From: Rhyzopertha dominica
Taxonomy: Eukaryota > Arthropoda > Insecta > Coleoptera > Bostrichidae
Direction of reading: 5' to 3'
DNA: 64,000 nucleotides
Assembly (NCBI GenBank): GCA_025024175.1
Contig: QCXZ01000003.1
Coordinates: forward strand, 60,220,023 to 60,284,022
Made by a program: the position numbers and the translations under genes. This document shows positions 46,630 to 59,244 of this stretch, one piece after another. Numbering within the stretch: the first letter of the stretch is position 1; every line of letters starts with the position of its first letter. Under the pieces are notes generated by a model, which was not told where the DNA came from, searched no databases, and was given only the letters and a program-made list of their open reading frames with translations.

Positions 46630-48470
46630 ACGCTAATATTTGAACATGTCATTCAAATTTAGGGAGAAAAAATTCATAATTTTTTATTTGTGCGTTTAAT
46701 TAAAATTATGTTGATCATTACTTCACTTTCTTAGTATTTTTTGAATCCTTTAGTATATTTAACATTATTATTAGTTTCTTTACTAACGCTCTTCAGAGAA
46801 TTACATAAGTATAAATATATAATTTTGAGCAAAATGGAGGTAGGCAGTGAATTTTAAGAAAGAAAGTGAAAGTGATTATTGATACATATTCAAAAATGCG
46901 TTGAATAAGTGGGAGTGCGCCAATTATATTCCGACTGAAGTAGAACGAGTTGCAGTGGGTCACATTTAGAGTAAACTTTCACAAGAAACTACCAACTTTT
47001 TTGCAGAGTATAACTCATCCAGCATTATGTTTCGAACAATGCAAGAGCGCTAAAAGCTACAATATACCTTGAAGTGTTTGCTTCGTCTCAAATTATGAAA
47101 AAAACTACTCTAGTGTAAGAATGAAAGAGCAGAAGTTAATTTAGAAAACAAAAACGGAAAAAATGGATTTATGGTTACTTTGGATCCTGTATTCTATATT
47201 TTCTCACTGATTTCATTGAGTGTATGAGAATCGCAGATTATTGGGGCAGCTCTATACAGCTTCTAGAGTACTTCACAAAAGTGTCATGAGCAGAAATCTA
47301 TTCATGACCATCTCATGAGGCTAAAAACCTCTTTCAGTCCATCATAGTACAATTATTTAACAGGCTTACTGCAGCCACAACCTCACAAATGCGATACATA
47401 GTCTAAAAGTTATACGAACCCGCGTCAGTCCATGGTTCAGAAATGCGAGCTTTCTATTGGTACAAACTTAAAGTTGATTATTGCACAAAACACTACAGAA
47501 TATGTTGAAAAACTCCCATGCGTTTTATTATATTAAAGTATATCAAATAATGCAACAATCGGCAGATGACAAGTATACGTCAAAGCAGTTGTTGTGTTCA
47601 CCTTCCTGAGAGGCGGCAAACTGATTTAATCGATAATTTCCATGAGCGCCCTGGATCCATGAAACATTTATAGAAACCTTCTACATTAAAAATTTCGCCT
47701 TATTCTATTTTCAAAAAATATTTTGTAAAAGTGATGCGGGGTAACTTCGTTACATATTATACCTAATATAGGGGGCGTTATTATGCCCAGAATAATCTAT
47801 TTGCGAAGGGTATAAAACACTCAAAAATAGTCTACGAACAAAATTGAACGTAATTTTTGCATTAAGCAAATAACGAGATTATTACTATTGATGTTGACTT
47901 TTAATATTCCGATCGTATTTCCAGCATTCAGTTGCGGTATTGCATTTTCCATTGTGCTATGGATGCTTCATATTAACCATAAAAGCTCGCGGCGTTACGT
48001 GAAAATATCGTGCGTTATTGTTCACAATAAACAGCACCTCATATGCCGTAAAAGCCCACGTGTGACATCCTTATTATCGAATAAACGGACCGTTTCTATT
48101 TCGATTATCGTTAACACGTGACTTACACGTACGCGCGCCTTCCAATAAAATTCAATCGTAATTGCACTGGAACTAGTAACGGTCGCCGCAAGAACGCTTC
48201 AAATGCTACGGACGCTAATGTTATTCCTAAAATAAGAACGTATAAAAGAGATAATTGAACGGCGCGAAGCAACCAAGACGACTATAGAATGGAACCCATT
48301 TAGAGCTAATACGTTGTCATCATTTTGCGCATGGAGATTTAAGGTTCATTAGAAGGCAATCGTGTGTGTCCATGGTGCACAGAAACTTTCGTTCTGCGTG
48401 TTGGTCGTAACTAAACTCGGCGATTCGCGAATAATTTGCATGATGAACATAACCGTCTGAAGCAGGTGTG
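46630..48470. other. No recognisable gene; candidate TATA element
   Basis: A plus-strand stretch at about 46850-47480 reads as low-quality coding in shifting frames (a segment like CANYIPTEVERVAVGHI near 46917) but I cannot assign a family. At 48240-48250 is GTATAAAAGAG, a good TATA box, in a locally GC-richer patch (48120-48330). No downstream gene was recognised. Confidence 0.3.
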
Positions 48471-48474
48471 TATA

Positions 48475-50694
48475 CAGGGTGATTTTTTGAAAACTTCACA
48501 CCTTAAATAACTTTAAATATAGCAAAAATTTAAAAATTTGCAAAAACAGGTAAACTTTTGTTTGCAGGGGGACAACTTTTGAGATAAGTTTTTAATGGAT
48601 AGCGCTTACTCTCTGAGCAGGGTAGACACCCCTTTAAAAATTTTAAATGGAACTATCCATCTTGTGATACATCATTTGAAAGCTTATTTCACAAAGAGTC
48701 TGGCCATGTAATTAGTTTTACCACGTTTAACTTATTGACGNGGTAATAGATTAATAGTGCCTACGAAACAGGTTGCTTATTAAATTGAATATTTTGGACT
48801 CTTTTCAACAAAATGTATTTTATTTTAGAGCGGAAATAAAATTTGTCCTTACGAGAACCCAAAATTTAAACAAACAACTTGTAAAAAATATGATACTTAA
48901 AAAAACTCCCAGAATACTGAAAATTTTCTTTTAACATTATTATTAACATTAAAGTATTCATCATGTAATTTTTTAGAAAGTCCAACTCCAAAAACAGTGT
49001 GAACAAAACCATAGAAATTCAAACCTTACAATAGACTCTCAAAATGTGCACCACCTCTTTCCATACAATAATACAGACGGTTCTCAAACTCCTGCTGCAC
49101 TTTTCGGAGAGTTTCAGGTGGAATCCTCCTGCACTCGTTAATAATTCTTTCTCGCAGATCGTCCAGGCTAGTAGGTTGTGTTTTGTAAACCACAGATTTT
49201 AAATGACCCCATAGAAAGAAATCTAAAGCAGTCAAATCGGGTGATCGTGGCGGCCATTCAATTGTTTCACGCCTACCAACCCAGTGAAGAGGAAATCTAT
49301 GATTTAACCAATTTCGCACATTAATGGTGTAATGCGGTGGGGCTCCATCATGTTGGTAAAACAATTCGTATTCATCCAACATTGGATTTCCTTCAGGGTC
49401 ACGTTGGTTTTTTAATTGCTCTGTGATGAAAGGATCAATAACGTTATCAAGTAATTCTAAATACATTCCCCCATTTAGCGTCCCATCAATGAAAATTGGA
49501 CCTACAATTGCGTTGCCAAGTATTCCAGCCCAGACGTTCAGCTTCTGAGGAACTTGTGTACGACCTTCTCGAAAAATATAAGGATTTTCGTCACTCCAGT
49601 ACCTGTCGTTATGTTTATTTACAGAGCCGTTCAAAAAAATGTGCATTCATCACTGAAGCAGATATTTTTATTAGATTTGGATTTACTATAATCTTTTCTG
49701 TCATAATTTCGCAAAATTGCAGTCTTCTATCGAAGTCATCTTCGCCGAGTTCCTGGAGAGTTTTCATCTTATAGGGATGGAATTTGTGCAGTTTTGTAAC
49801 TTTCCTTACAGATGAATAAAAAAGTCAAGTGGCTGTAGAAATGTTATGCAAAGATCTAGTTGGATCCATTGCAAAATGACCAAGTATTTCAAGTTGGGCC
49901 ATTTCATCAACGACTCTATTCCCTGCCCTTTTTTGTTTACTACAGATCCAGTGTTTTGAAATTTCTGCACGAGATCGAGAATGTACCTAGCGTCAACATT
50001 TTTATCGGGGTGCCGTTCGTTAAACACCCTTGCTGACGCACGAGCACAGCTATGCTCAGCACCGTAAATAAAAATTATTTCTATCCTTTCGGCAGTTGAA
50101 TAAACCATTATCACTTGGACAATCACTTTAAAATTTCACGCGATTTATAAAAAGGAATGTGAACAAAAAGATGGTCGTGCCAAAGAAGTAGCCAAAAAGT
50201 TGAAACAAAAAATTGGAAACACAAAGTAGATAATTATTTAGCCAATTCAGTATAAATTTTAAGTATTTTTGGCATTTTGCTTAGGTGTAACAATTATTTT
50301 TTAACAAGGCTTAAGTAAGGACAATTTTTATTGTAACTGCAAGACAATAAATTTTGTTAAAAAAAGTCCAAAATATTCCACTTTATAAGCCACTTGCTAC
50401 AATGCGCTTTTTGACCCACTACCCCGTCAATGGGTAAAAAATAGTAAAACTAATTACATGGCAAAACTCCTTGTGAAATAAGCTTTTAAATGATGTATCG
50501 TAAGAAGGGTAGTTTCATTTAAAATTTTTGAAGGGGTAGGTATCTACCCTGCTAAGAGGATAAGCGCTATCCATTAAAAACTTATCATAAAAGTTGTCCC
50601 CCTGCAAACAGAAGTTTACCTGTTTTTGCAAAATTTTAAATTTTTCCTCTATCTAAAGTTATTTAAGGTGTGAAGTTTTCAAAAAATCACCCTA
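48475..50694 (-). mobile_element. DD41D Tc1/mariner transposon with long TIRs (near complete)
   Basis: The 2.2-kb element is flanked by TA and bounded by inverted repeats of about 265 bp (48475-48740 and 50425-50694). These start AGGGTGATTTTTTGAAAAC and include the shared blocks AAGTTTTTAATGGATAGCGC and GGACAACTTTT. Its transposase lies on the minus strand at 49026-50126, and the long TIRs match the size expected for an intact element. The target TA duplication is present on both sides. Confidence 0.85.
49026..50126 (-). pseudogene. DD41D transposase with frameshifts
   Basis: The N-terminal frame (start 50126) gives the helix-turn-helix: MVYSTAERIEIIFIYG, ARASARVFNERHPDKNVDAR and FQNTGSVVNKK. 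A frameshift near 49925 moves the reading to MAQLEILGHF, then KFHPYKMKTLQELGEDDFDR (about 49710-49790). A second frameshift at about 49640, within a run of seven T, restores the 206-residue catalytic frame 49026-49646. That frame has the second aspartate motif YQHDGAPPHYTINVRNWL and the third SPDLTALDFFLWGHLK, with 41 residues between the two aspartates as in DD41D families. It ends NRLYYCMERGGAHFESLL, a typical C-terminus. The first aspartate (FSDE) lies at the second frameshift. Apart from two frameshifts it looks well kept. Confidence 0.85.
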
Positions 50695-50792
50695 TATAAT
50701 ATCAGATGCAAAATTAAAATAGTCTATAAATCTGGGGCTCTAAGGCAAAAGCTGATATGTCAGAAAATCCCAAAGTTTGGATTTTATTGTAG

Positions 50793-51480
<688 letters not shown>

Positions 51481-51489
51481 ATGTTATGT

Positions 51490-51940
51490 TACGTATCTCC
51501 AGCATGTTATGGCAGAAGCTGATATGTTTCTCCTCTAGTTTATTAGAGCCATCATCATTTTGCAGGTGCTGATATGTCATTCGCATATTGTACCGCTAAG
51601 GGCAACACATGGGGTGGGATATGCGAACATATCAGTCTTTGTCATCCAAATAGTTAATAAATACAATAAGCAAGTTAAATGCAGGCAGAACTAAATATGT
51701 CGTTTTGAGGAAGGAGGAGCACATGCTTGTTCTTCCAGTTTTTCTGTAAAGTGTTCAGTAACACATTGTGGGTTAGCTAGTGCTATATTTTCTTTTCTGT
51801 GAAGCACAAAAATGTACAGCAGGGGCAAAAGATTAGTGAAATTAGCTACCCCAAACATTGCGGTTGGTATCAGCAGTAATTATAGCTTTTCAGTGCAGTT
51901 AAGGTTTAGTGCAAACATGGAACAGAACAGGTTTTGTCTA
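51490..51940. other. No recognisable gene
   Basis: The short word GCTGATATGT recurs at 50750, 51514 and 51570, and its inverse ACATATCAG occurs near 51627. No gene was recognised. Confidence 0.3.
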
Positions 51941-52269
51941 CAGGGTTGCTACAAAGTGTGGAATCAGCAGGATATGTCAGGTTCTGTTCGACCGATTTTT
52001 CTGAAATTGTGCATGGACCTATGGGTAATTAAAATCATTTTCCGAAATTTTTCAACTCCGTGTCAGCTCTCGTTTTTGAGATATGGGCGCAGGTTGCATT
52101 TTTTAAATGGGGAGGGGGGTCAAAGGGCACCACGTTGAAAAGGATATTTGTCCTGATTTCAAAAATGTATCACACTTGTACAATTTATTGCTTCTGAGTT
52201 GAGAAAAGTGTATATACAATAATTGAGCCAGACAAAGAAAGAAAATAATCAAAACAATTTCCTTTATTG

Positions 52270-53990
52270 CTAAAATGGACAAAAAAGCCAGGTATTAGAA
52301 TTTTTTCTTGACTGGTGATAATTTTTGTTTAGTTTGATCAATTTATTGCGATTCGGGTGCCATAAAGGTAAAAATGTTCCCCATTTTCTTCCTGGCAGTA
52401 ATGCAGTTTTGAGTAAAAGTTCTCTAATGTTCTTTCTACCATATTTGGAGGTAAATTCTGAATTTTTGCCCTGATTCGTCCCTTTTAAATCTTCTGCATT
52501 ATGTGGCCGATCAGCATAAATACGATTTTTCAGATACCCCTACAGGAAAAAATCAAGCGTCGTCAGATCAGGGGTAAGTGCTGGGCATTCTATCGCTCCG
52601 TGCCTGCCAATCCATCTGTCTGAAAATATCGCATTCAAATTAGTGATGTTGATTTTAAATCGATTTTTAACGTTCAAAAATCGATCTTTTTGAATCGACT
52701 TTGATTTGCTCGATTTTCGAAGAGATCGGAAAAAGTGTGCTTGAATCGAATCTAATTCAGTGATGTCCAGATTTTGTTATAATAAACTCACTGGCTACTG
52801 ACTAAGATGCTGAAATAAAAATTTGCAAACGCGCAAGGTATGTGGCGACATATAGTCAAGGGCTGGACCAAAGGTACTTCAATAATTCTCTTTACCTATC
52901 AGAGAGCGCTCGCCAAACAATCAAACGTTAAAAATCAACCAATTGAAAACGTGCATGGTCATCATCCGCGTATATAAAAATGTAGTTGTTATATTAATGC
53001 AGTTTTCTTTTATTTATATGTCAATAGTTAGCAGTATTAAATATTTACGGTCTGATTTAACACAGCCTATTTTTGATTTTTTGAAATCGTACTTTTTTAA
53101 TCCATCATCTAAGGACGATTTTTTGCATGAATCGATATTAACTATTTAGATTTTCGATTCATGCAAAAATCGATTTTTATGGTTGGTTGCAACATCACTA
53201 ATTCAAATATCTATGAACGTTGACTGCAAAATGGGGCGGTGCACCATCTTGCTGAAACCGTATCTGTACAGAAGGACGCGCAGCATTTTCACGGTTAGGG
53301 AACTGGCGAATAAGTTCTCGTACAATGTGTTCGCGCAAAAGCTGTAAATACTTGACCGCATTCAAATTTATATCGATGAAAAAAGGCCCAATAATGTGCT
53401 AACTGATAATACCACACCAGACATTCACTGTTTGAGGGTGTTGTGTGTGAAGTTGTTCCATCCAAAGAGGATTTGTGTCCGATCGATATCTGCAATTATG
53501 ACTTGAGGCAAAAAGTTGCTTCATCAGAAAACATAATCCAATTTAAAATTTTTCTATCTTTATCTATCATGTTCATAGCAGTTTCGCAAAATTCTATCCT
53601 ACAATGGAAATCATCTTCGCTCAGTTCTTGTAATAAGTAAATTTTGTATGGATGAAACTTCTCTTTTTTCAAAATATTCTGAACAGATCCTCTGCTAATA
53701 TGGTGAGTGAGAGCACGTACGGAATATTTGGGATTCTCTTGCACTTGTAAAAGGACATTCAAGCTACTTTCCTCCTTCGTAGCAACCTTTGGACGTCCTG
53801 GTTTTTGACGATTTTTAACACTGCTGGTTTCGTCCCAACGTTGCAATGTTTTAATAACTGTTGATCTGGCATATGGTTCACGATCTTCATTAATTGCATT
53901 GTAGGGTGCAACTACTTCCGAATAACTTCGCCCTCTATCTCCATAACCAATGATTATATCTAATGGGGAATGATCATCCTATGGCAACCA
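52270..53990 (-). pseudogene. DD41D transposase interrupted by a MITE
   Basis: The N-terminal part (53850-53990) reads GRSYSEVVAPYNAINEDRE and TVIKTLQRWDET. The frame 53496-53846 continues with KNRQKPGRPK, KEKFHPYKIYLLQELSEDDF and FSDEATF, the first catalytic aspartate. After a frame change the second, FQQDGAPPHFAVNVHRYLN, lies at about 53210-53255, directly before the MITE. Beyond the MITE the reading resumes near 52630 with RWIGRHGAIECPALTPDL and TTLDFFL, the third aspartate. With the insertion ignored, 41 residues separate the second and third aspartates. The tail NFYSKLHYCQEENGEHF ends near 52370. Stops and frame changes occur. The same family as the 49-kb copy, but a different, older member. 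Confidence 0.8.
52641..53200. mobile_element. hAT-type MITE with 8-bp target duplication
   Basis: The 560-bp element has ends TAGTGATGTTG (52641) and CAACATCACTA (to 53200), an exact 11-bp inverted repeat. It is flanked by identical 8-bp direct repeats ATTCAAAT at 52633-52640 and 53201-53208. Subterminal AATCGATTTTT-type words occur in both ends. An internal 68-codon frame (52943-53149) has no known domain. Eight-base duplications with short TIRs are characteristic of hAT elements. Confidence 0.88.
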
Positions 53991-54064
53991 AACATCTAAA
54001 GATGTGAATAAACACTTTCAANTTTCTGTCCGACACCGGATATATCAACTTGCGGCACAGTGCC

Positions 54065-54090
54065 CCTCAGTGCCTCTGCACTGAGGCATT
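54065..54090. other. Short palindrome
   Basis: CCTCAGTGC and GCACTGAGG pair around a four-base loop. Just left of the mariner insertion. Function unknown. Confidence 0.35.
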
Positions 54091-54107
54091 ATGGAATAAT
54101 TTTGATA

Positions 54108-55173
54108 TACGAGGTATGTTTTTTAAGTCGCTAGGCGCCAGATCAGGGCTGTATGGAGGATGATCTAGAGTTTCTCATTTAAAAGATTTGATGAGATCTT
54201 TGGCCCGATTAGCCACATGTGGACGGGCATTGTCATGCAGCAAAACGATACCCTTACTCAACTTGCCACGTCTTTTGTTCTGGATTGCACGACACAGATT
54301 GTTCAATGTCTTACAATAAGACGCTGCATTGATTGTCTCATTACGAGGCAGAAACTCCACTAGCAATACTCCTTTTCTGTCCCAAAAAACTGTGCACATG
54401 ATTTTCCGGGCACAAATTGTTTGCTTAAACTTCACTTTTTTGGGTGATGATGAATGTCGCCATTCCATGGATTGTTGTTTGGATTCTGGTGTGACGTAGG
54501 CCACCCATGTTTCGTCACCAGTAACAATTTGGTCCAAAAAATCTTCACCTTCATTGTGGTACCGCTCAAGGAAAGTCAATGCACTGCCTAAACGTTGGGT
54601 TTTGTGCAAATCCGTCAACATTTTCGGAACCCAACGTGAACACAATTTCCGGTAATTCAAGTTCTCGGTCACAATGCGATACAAAACACTACGAGAATAT
54701 TGAGGAAAGCAGTCGCACAATGATGAAATTGTAAAGCGTCTGTTTTCTCTCACCTTTTCGTTCACTTTCTGCACCAAATCTTCATTAACGACCGAAGGAC
54801 GCCCACTCCGTTCTTCATCATGCACATTTGTGCGGCCATCTTTAAATGCTCTCACCCATTTCCTTACCATCCCATCACTCATAATGTTTTGTCAGTAAAC
54901 TTCACAGATCTCACGATGAATATCGATCGGTTTTACGCCTTTAGCACTAAGAAATCGTATAAAAGCCCGTACTTCACAATCGGCGGGACTCACGATTGTC
55001 GGAGGCATCTTAAACACTCAGTAAACAACGTATACAATGAAGGATCAAACTGTAATGGCGTCAGTGCGTAGACAAGAGATGTAGGTAACCAGCGCGCATG
55101 CGCGGAACGCCGTCCGTAGCGCTGCGGCGGCGGAATCGCAAAACGGTACTTACTTAAAAAACATGCCTCGTAT
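54108..55173 (-). mobile_element. Mariner transposon, internally deleted, with both TIRs
   Basis: TA at 54108-54109 and 55172-55173 flanks 19-bp TIRs, 54110-54128 (CGAGGTATGTTTTTTAAGT) and 55153-55171, which differ at one base. The whole copy is about 1.07 kb, less than the usual 1.3 kb, because the transposase C-terminus and 3' UTR are missing. Sequence goes straight from the third catalytic motif into the TIR. Confidence 0.9.
54129..55008 (-). pseudogene. Mariner (DD34D) transposase, one early stop and deleted C-terminus
   Basis: The minus-strand start at 55008 gives MPPTIVSPADCEVRAFIRFL, then SAKGVKPIDIHREICEVY, then a TGA stop, then QNIMSDGMVRKWVRAFKDGR in the same frame. The 235-residue frame 54175-54882 follows. 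It has SGRPSVV, the first aspartate in VTGDETWVAY, the second in LLHDNARPHVA, and, after a further stop, YSPDLAPSD. There are 34 residues between the second and third aspartates, as in mariner. All three catalytic aspartates are therefore present, but the last 50 or so residues of a full-length protein are deleted. The protein should be inactive. Confidence 0.9.
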
Positions 55174-55179
55174 CATTGG

Positions 55180-56440
55180 TAAATTCAATTTAATATTCGT
55201 GTGATACATAATGGTATTGTAGTGAGAGCGATTTCTCTTTACATTGGGCGGGTTAGCTAAAATCAACCCATTAACTATGACAACACCATAAATTGAGGTA
55301 TGTGATCGGCTTAGATTTTAAATATAGAGTTGAATTTAGCTTAAAGTAGAGAAGAGAAACCGGCCCATCGACTTCTATTTAAAAAGATATGTTTACTCTT
55401 AATGAGTAGTTTGTTTCCAGAATCATCAATTTATGAAAAAGAATAAGAAACAGTGTGTTATAATTAGAAAAGTTTTAGTCAGCCATAATTCATAAGATAC
55501 TGATTGAACTGCAAGTGAAGGAATTAATTGATATCGGAAGTATTGGAAATCTTTTGGCTGCATCATAGTACAAAAATTTGGATGAAGTCGTGACTGAAAC
55601 TGAAAAGAAGGAACCCACAACGCGCCAACTGTTACGCCACTCTCTAACACAATTTTCTTTACCATCCTCAATTGCCTACTGTAAGCATTATAGTCTTAAT
55701 TATGCATGTGATTTATAGGAAGAGCGGGTTTGTGGTGCTCAAGGAACATAATATAGACGTAAGCTCGGTGCTAACGGTAGAAATGTGGAGTTATTTCCTT
55801 TCACATTTTATTGAGCGTTGCCTCTGACAAACGACCACTGTAAACACAGCGGCAGCATGTATCTCATCAACGGGCTCACGCCCGGCCCGCGGAGACCATT
55901 CCCTGGACTAACAACGATGCTTTCATGAACATGATGGTTATTAAGTTAATACAGAAGGGCATTCTAGAGCTTCCAACGGTGCACATCGATCTTCCAAGTT
56001 GGTATGTACTAGGTACGGTGGGATACAGCTGTAAAATGCACATTGTCTGAACGTGGAATTCAGAATTGTTTATCTGTCATTTTCACCCCTGTAACTTATA
56101 AATGCCTGTTTTTGAAAGTAGGATCTAAGTTTGATAGTCAATAGATATAGTCAATTAGCACTACTTTGTATATTTTAAACTTAATATTAAAACAATTTTA
56201 AAAGGACTCAGTAGTTATAACTTCTGAATCAAAAAAGATAATCGTTCCCCATTGTTGGTATTGACCAATGTTTTTTTTAGATGTTAACCCTTACTTGTAG
56301 CGCATTATTGGAACGCCAAAGAAATGCCATATGCGACATGCTGCTTAAATATTTTTTGTTTCTAAGAAGTTGATGAAAATTTGTGCTGACTTCAGTTTAA
56401 TTAACTTCATAGCGAAAACAAGAGGGGTACGAGTTTTAGC
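55180..56440. other. No recognisable gene
   Basis: A moderately GC-richer part near 55840-55990 contains no recognised coding block. The 81-residue minus frame at 55426-55671 has no motif. Confidence 0.35.
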
Positions 56441-56449
56441 AAATCCAGT

Positions 56450-57320
56450 CGGTAATACGCTAACACATAATGAAATATTATAATCAGTTATCGGAGTTCC
56501 TATTTTTCGACCTAATCTGTTCTTAATTTATACAAATATCTACTTAATCCTTATAATAAATAATAATGTCAGTTTTTTGAGCCGATTCTGCTACCCTTAA
56601 AGTCGTCATACTACAAATTATATCGCAGAGTCGCATCATTTAGGCATGAAGGCAAGACAGCTAATACGACCCTTTCATTGAAACAGGCATATATAACGGA
56701 TATTGTGACAAGATTATGCATATGTGGTATTAATTGAGCTTCTAAACCACAGTAGAAGTGGAACTAACATGCTATTACGTTTCTTTTTATCAAATCGTTG
56801 TTCTTTGACTAATTTTATACGTATGCCTGTCGAAAGAGTGTTCTAGTTACAAAGTATTGAAATTTGTGGGTGTGACGGGGTTGTTTTATTTATATAATAC
56901 CAAAACACACAACAACTTTTTATGTTTTTCACTCACGAAAAAATGGTTACATGCGAAAGTAGTATACAATTACGAAATGCGCACGTCTCTTCTGCTGAAT
57001 TTATTTTTGCGACATGTAACATACTGGAGATGCTTGGATCCCATATCAAAGGCTTTGAGAAAATGTGCTTGAGGGTTGACGCCGTCGGTATTTTCAAAGT
57101 CAAAGTGGAATATTGCAGTTTAGCAAAAAATATATGCAAAGTGGCGAGATTTTCATCATCTGTCGCGCCTGCAAAGCAGTTACGGTGCAGTTATGAACGG
57201 AGCTATTTGTAATAAGGGAAAACAGTTTTCTGAAACTTAAACTAACATGTTTAAATAGTTTACTTTCACTAATCTACCAGATGATATTAAATCTATAAGC
57301 TGGTGATCAATCAGGTATCA
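56450..57320 (+). pseudogene. Faint non-LTR retrotransposon fragment
   Basis: On the plus strand about 56490-56545 reads VIGVPIFRPNLFLIYTN, resembling GVPQGSxLGPxLFLIYxND. It is followed by a low-complexity stretch where YADD would lie. FTNLPDDIKSIS near 57270 resembles a C-terminal end. The frames in between (56857-57072, 56922-57212) show no clear match. Call made on the two end blocks only. Confidence 0.4.
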
Positions 57321-57329
57321 CTGATGATT

Positions 57330-59240
57330 GGCAGGTAACGGACAGGCGATAAAACATAATTTGCTGCAAATTTCATGCTTCTTCGTATCTGTAACACGGC
57401 CAATCAAGCATGCTGTCTTGGAAAAAATTCTCAGTTATTAATTAAGTAGGGTAACAATTAAAACGAGTGGTACCAGACATCGTTCTTGTAAAAGTAATTG
57501 GAGAGGCTATTAAATGAAATGGTCCGATATTTGTAATATTAAAAACTGGAAACTATTGTGCAAGTTGACTCTTGAATTACTGAGAAACTTAGTAGTAAAT
57601 GAAGAAAATAGCTTAAAAACACTAAAACTTTTTGAAACAATATTAAACATTTGAAAACGGATATATCGCAGTAATATGAGTAGTTTTGGAGAAAAAGTTA
57701 AAATAAGTCGTGAAAATACAATGACACTATGAAAATTAATATGTAATCTACTACGCTATATGAGCTCCCGGAACATAAATCTTTTCGAAAACAGTTGAAG
57801 ATAAATGAAGATGATTGCATTTCACTTTTGGGAGGAACCGATACATGCAAGAATATACGTGTTGTGCTACTTCATAAAATCTTTACAGACGCCTCATTTT
57901 TAGCAACGTGGTTTTTTACAAAGAGAAGATATAAGAGTTAAGAAGTCTTCTGAAAATGAAAAACTATCCCTATAAACCCATAGCTAATAAGGAAACAATT
58001 TACCAGGAAAAGTAATTTAATAAAGTAGGTAATCTAAGACAACAATATATACAATACAGTAATAACACTAAACATTTTTATGCAATACAATTAAAGATAA
58101 AGTTTCCACTGAATCACAATATATTAAATACTGGATTAAGCAGCTTATGAATTAAAACCAGCACAAATTACGAAAAAACAATCCTCACTAGATATTTTTT
58201 ATAGATGGGCACCAAATCGATGTGGAAAAATTTAAGATTTTGGATTTTTGAAGAATAGGTAGGAGCATCAGTGAGATGATAAATATAATTGTGAAACAAG
58301 ACGTATAGGAACTTAATTCTTCATAATTCGTTAAAGCAGAAGCAATCCTGATTTTTGAATGACTTGCGGAATACTTTGTTGTATTCTTTTTGATGTTTAT
58401 TTTCTTTTTATGTGTTCTCGGGAGGTTCGCATTATTAATTTGCCAACTGGCAACTAGCAATTGTCATTCTTCGCTCTCCCATCTTGTCGTTCTTGTCCAT
58501 ATGTTCGAGATTATTTTTTTAAGAAAAACTGAAAAATCCAGGGTAATGTTAATTAACTAATTTTTAATTCTCTGAGTGTTTATTTTTACATAACCATTCA
58601 AGATATGTATGAGATAAATTCTTGTTTTTGCCTCTTTAAGTTATGATGCCAATCGTTTCTAAAATGTTGACTTGATATCTATCTGTTTTATTTCAGGTTC
58701 AAATAACTGGATGTTGTACAAAATAATGAATAAAACTATATTATATACTGAAGCTCAAAAGTAACACAGTACAAGAGCGAAAATGTCGATGTCTTCTTGC
58801 GTTAAGCTGAAGCAGGCCTGTGAATCTGAATAGTCCATAATGTAAAAAAAAAATAAAAAGGAACTGCTCCTTGCTTGTACTGGCGCGTCGCCTTGCAGCC
58901 CAGCTGAAACAATAACATATAAAAAAATAATACACGAAAGATTTTCGGTAAACACGTGAAATCAAGTTTGCACAATGCGTACGCCTTTCTGAACTATTGA
59001 ATGAACTTTTTTCTGTTTTGTCTCATAATAGACTTAATATATTTAATGTACTACTAATTATTAAATGATAAGATAATATACCTTTTATACACTGTGTTTC
59101 AATTAGAAAGAGCCACACTCTATAAATCCTATGATAAAATTAAAAATAAATGCATAGAAAAAACAATCAACCGTTTTTCTAAAAAAAATATTGTTATCTG
59201 TAAATTTTCTTTTCCGTAAAAATCGGACTGACTCATTGGA
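57330..59240. other. No recognisable gene
   Basis: AT-rich with no motif recognised on either strand. Confidence 0.4.
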
Positions 59241-59244
59241 TTCT

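Larger units (their letters stand above)
51944..54000 (-). mobile_element. Second DD41D transposon, split by a MITE and truncated at the 5' end
   Basis: The left end begins TA-CAGGGTTGCTACAAAGTG, a typical Tc1/mariner terminus. The transposase is encoded on the minus strand in three pieces around the MITE at 52641-53200. No matching terminus was found on the right, near 54000, so this end is lost. The neighbouring mariner begins at 54108. The UTR at 51944-52160 holds the short CAGGATATGTCAGG segment. Confidence 0.7.
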
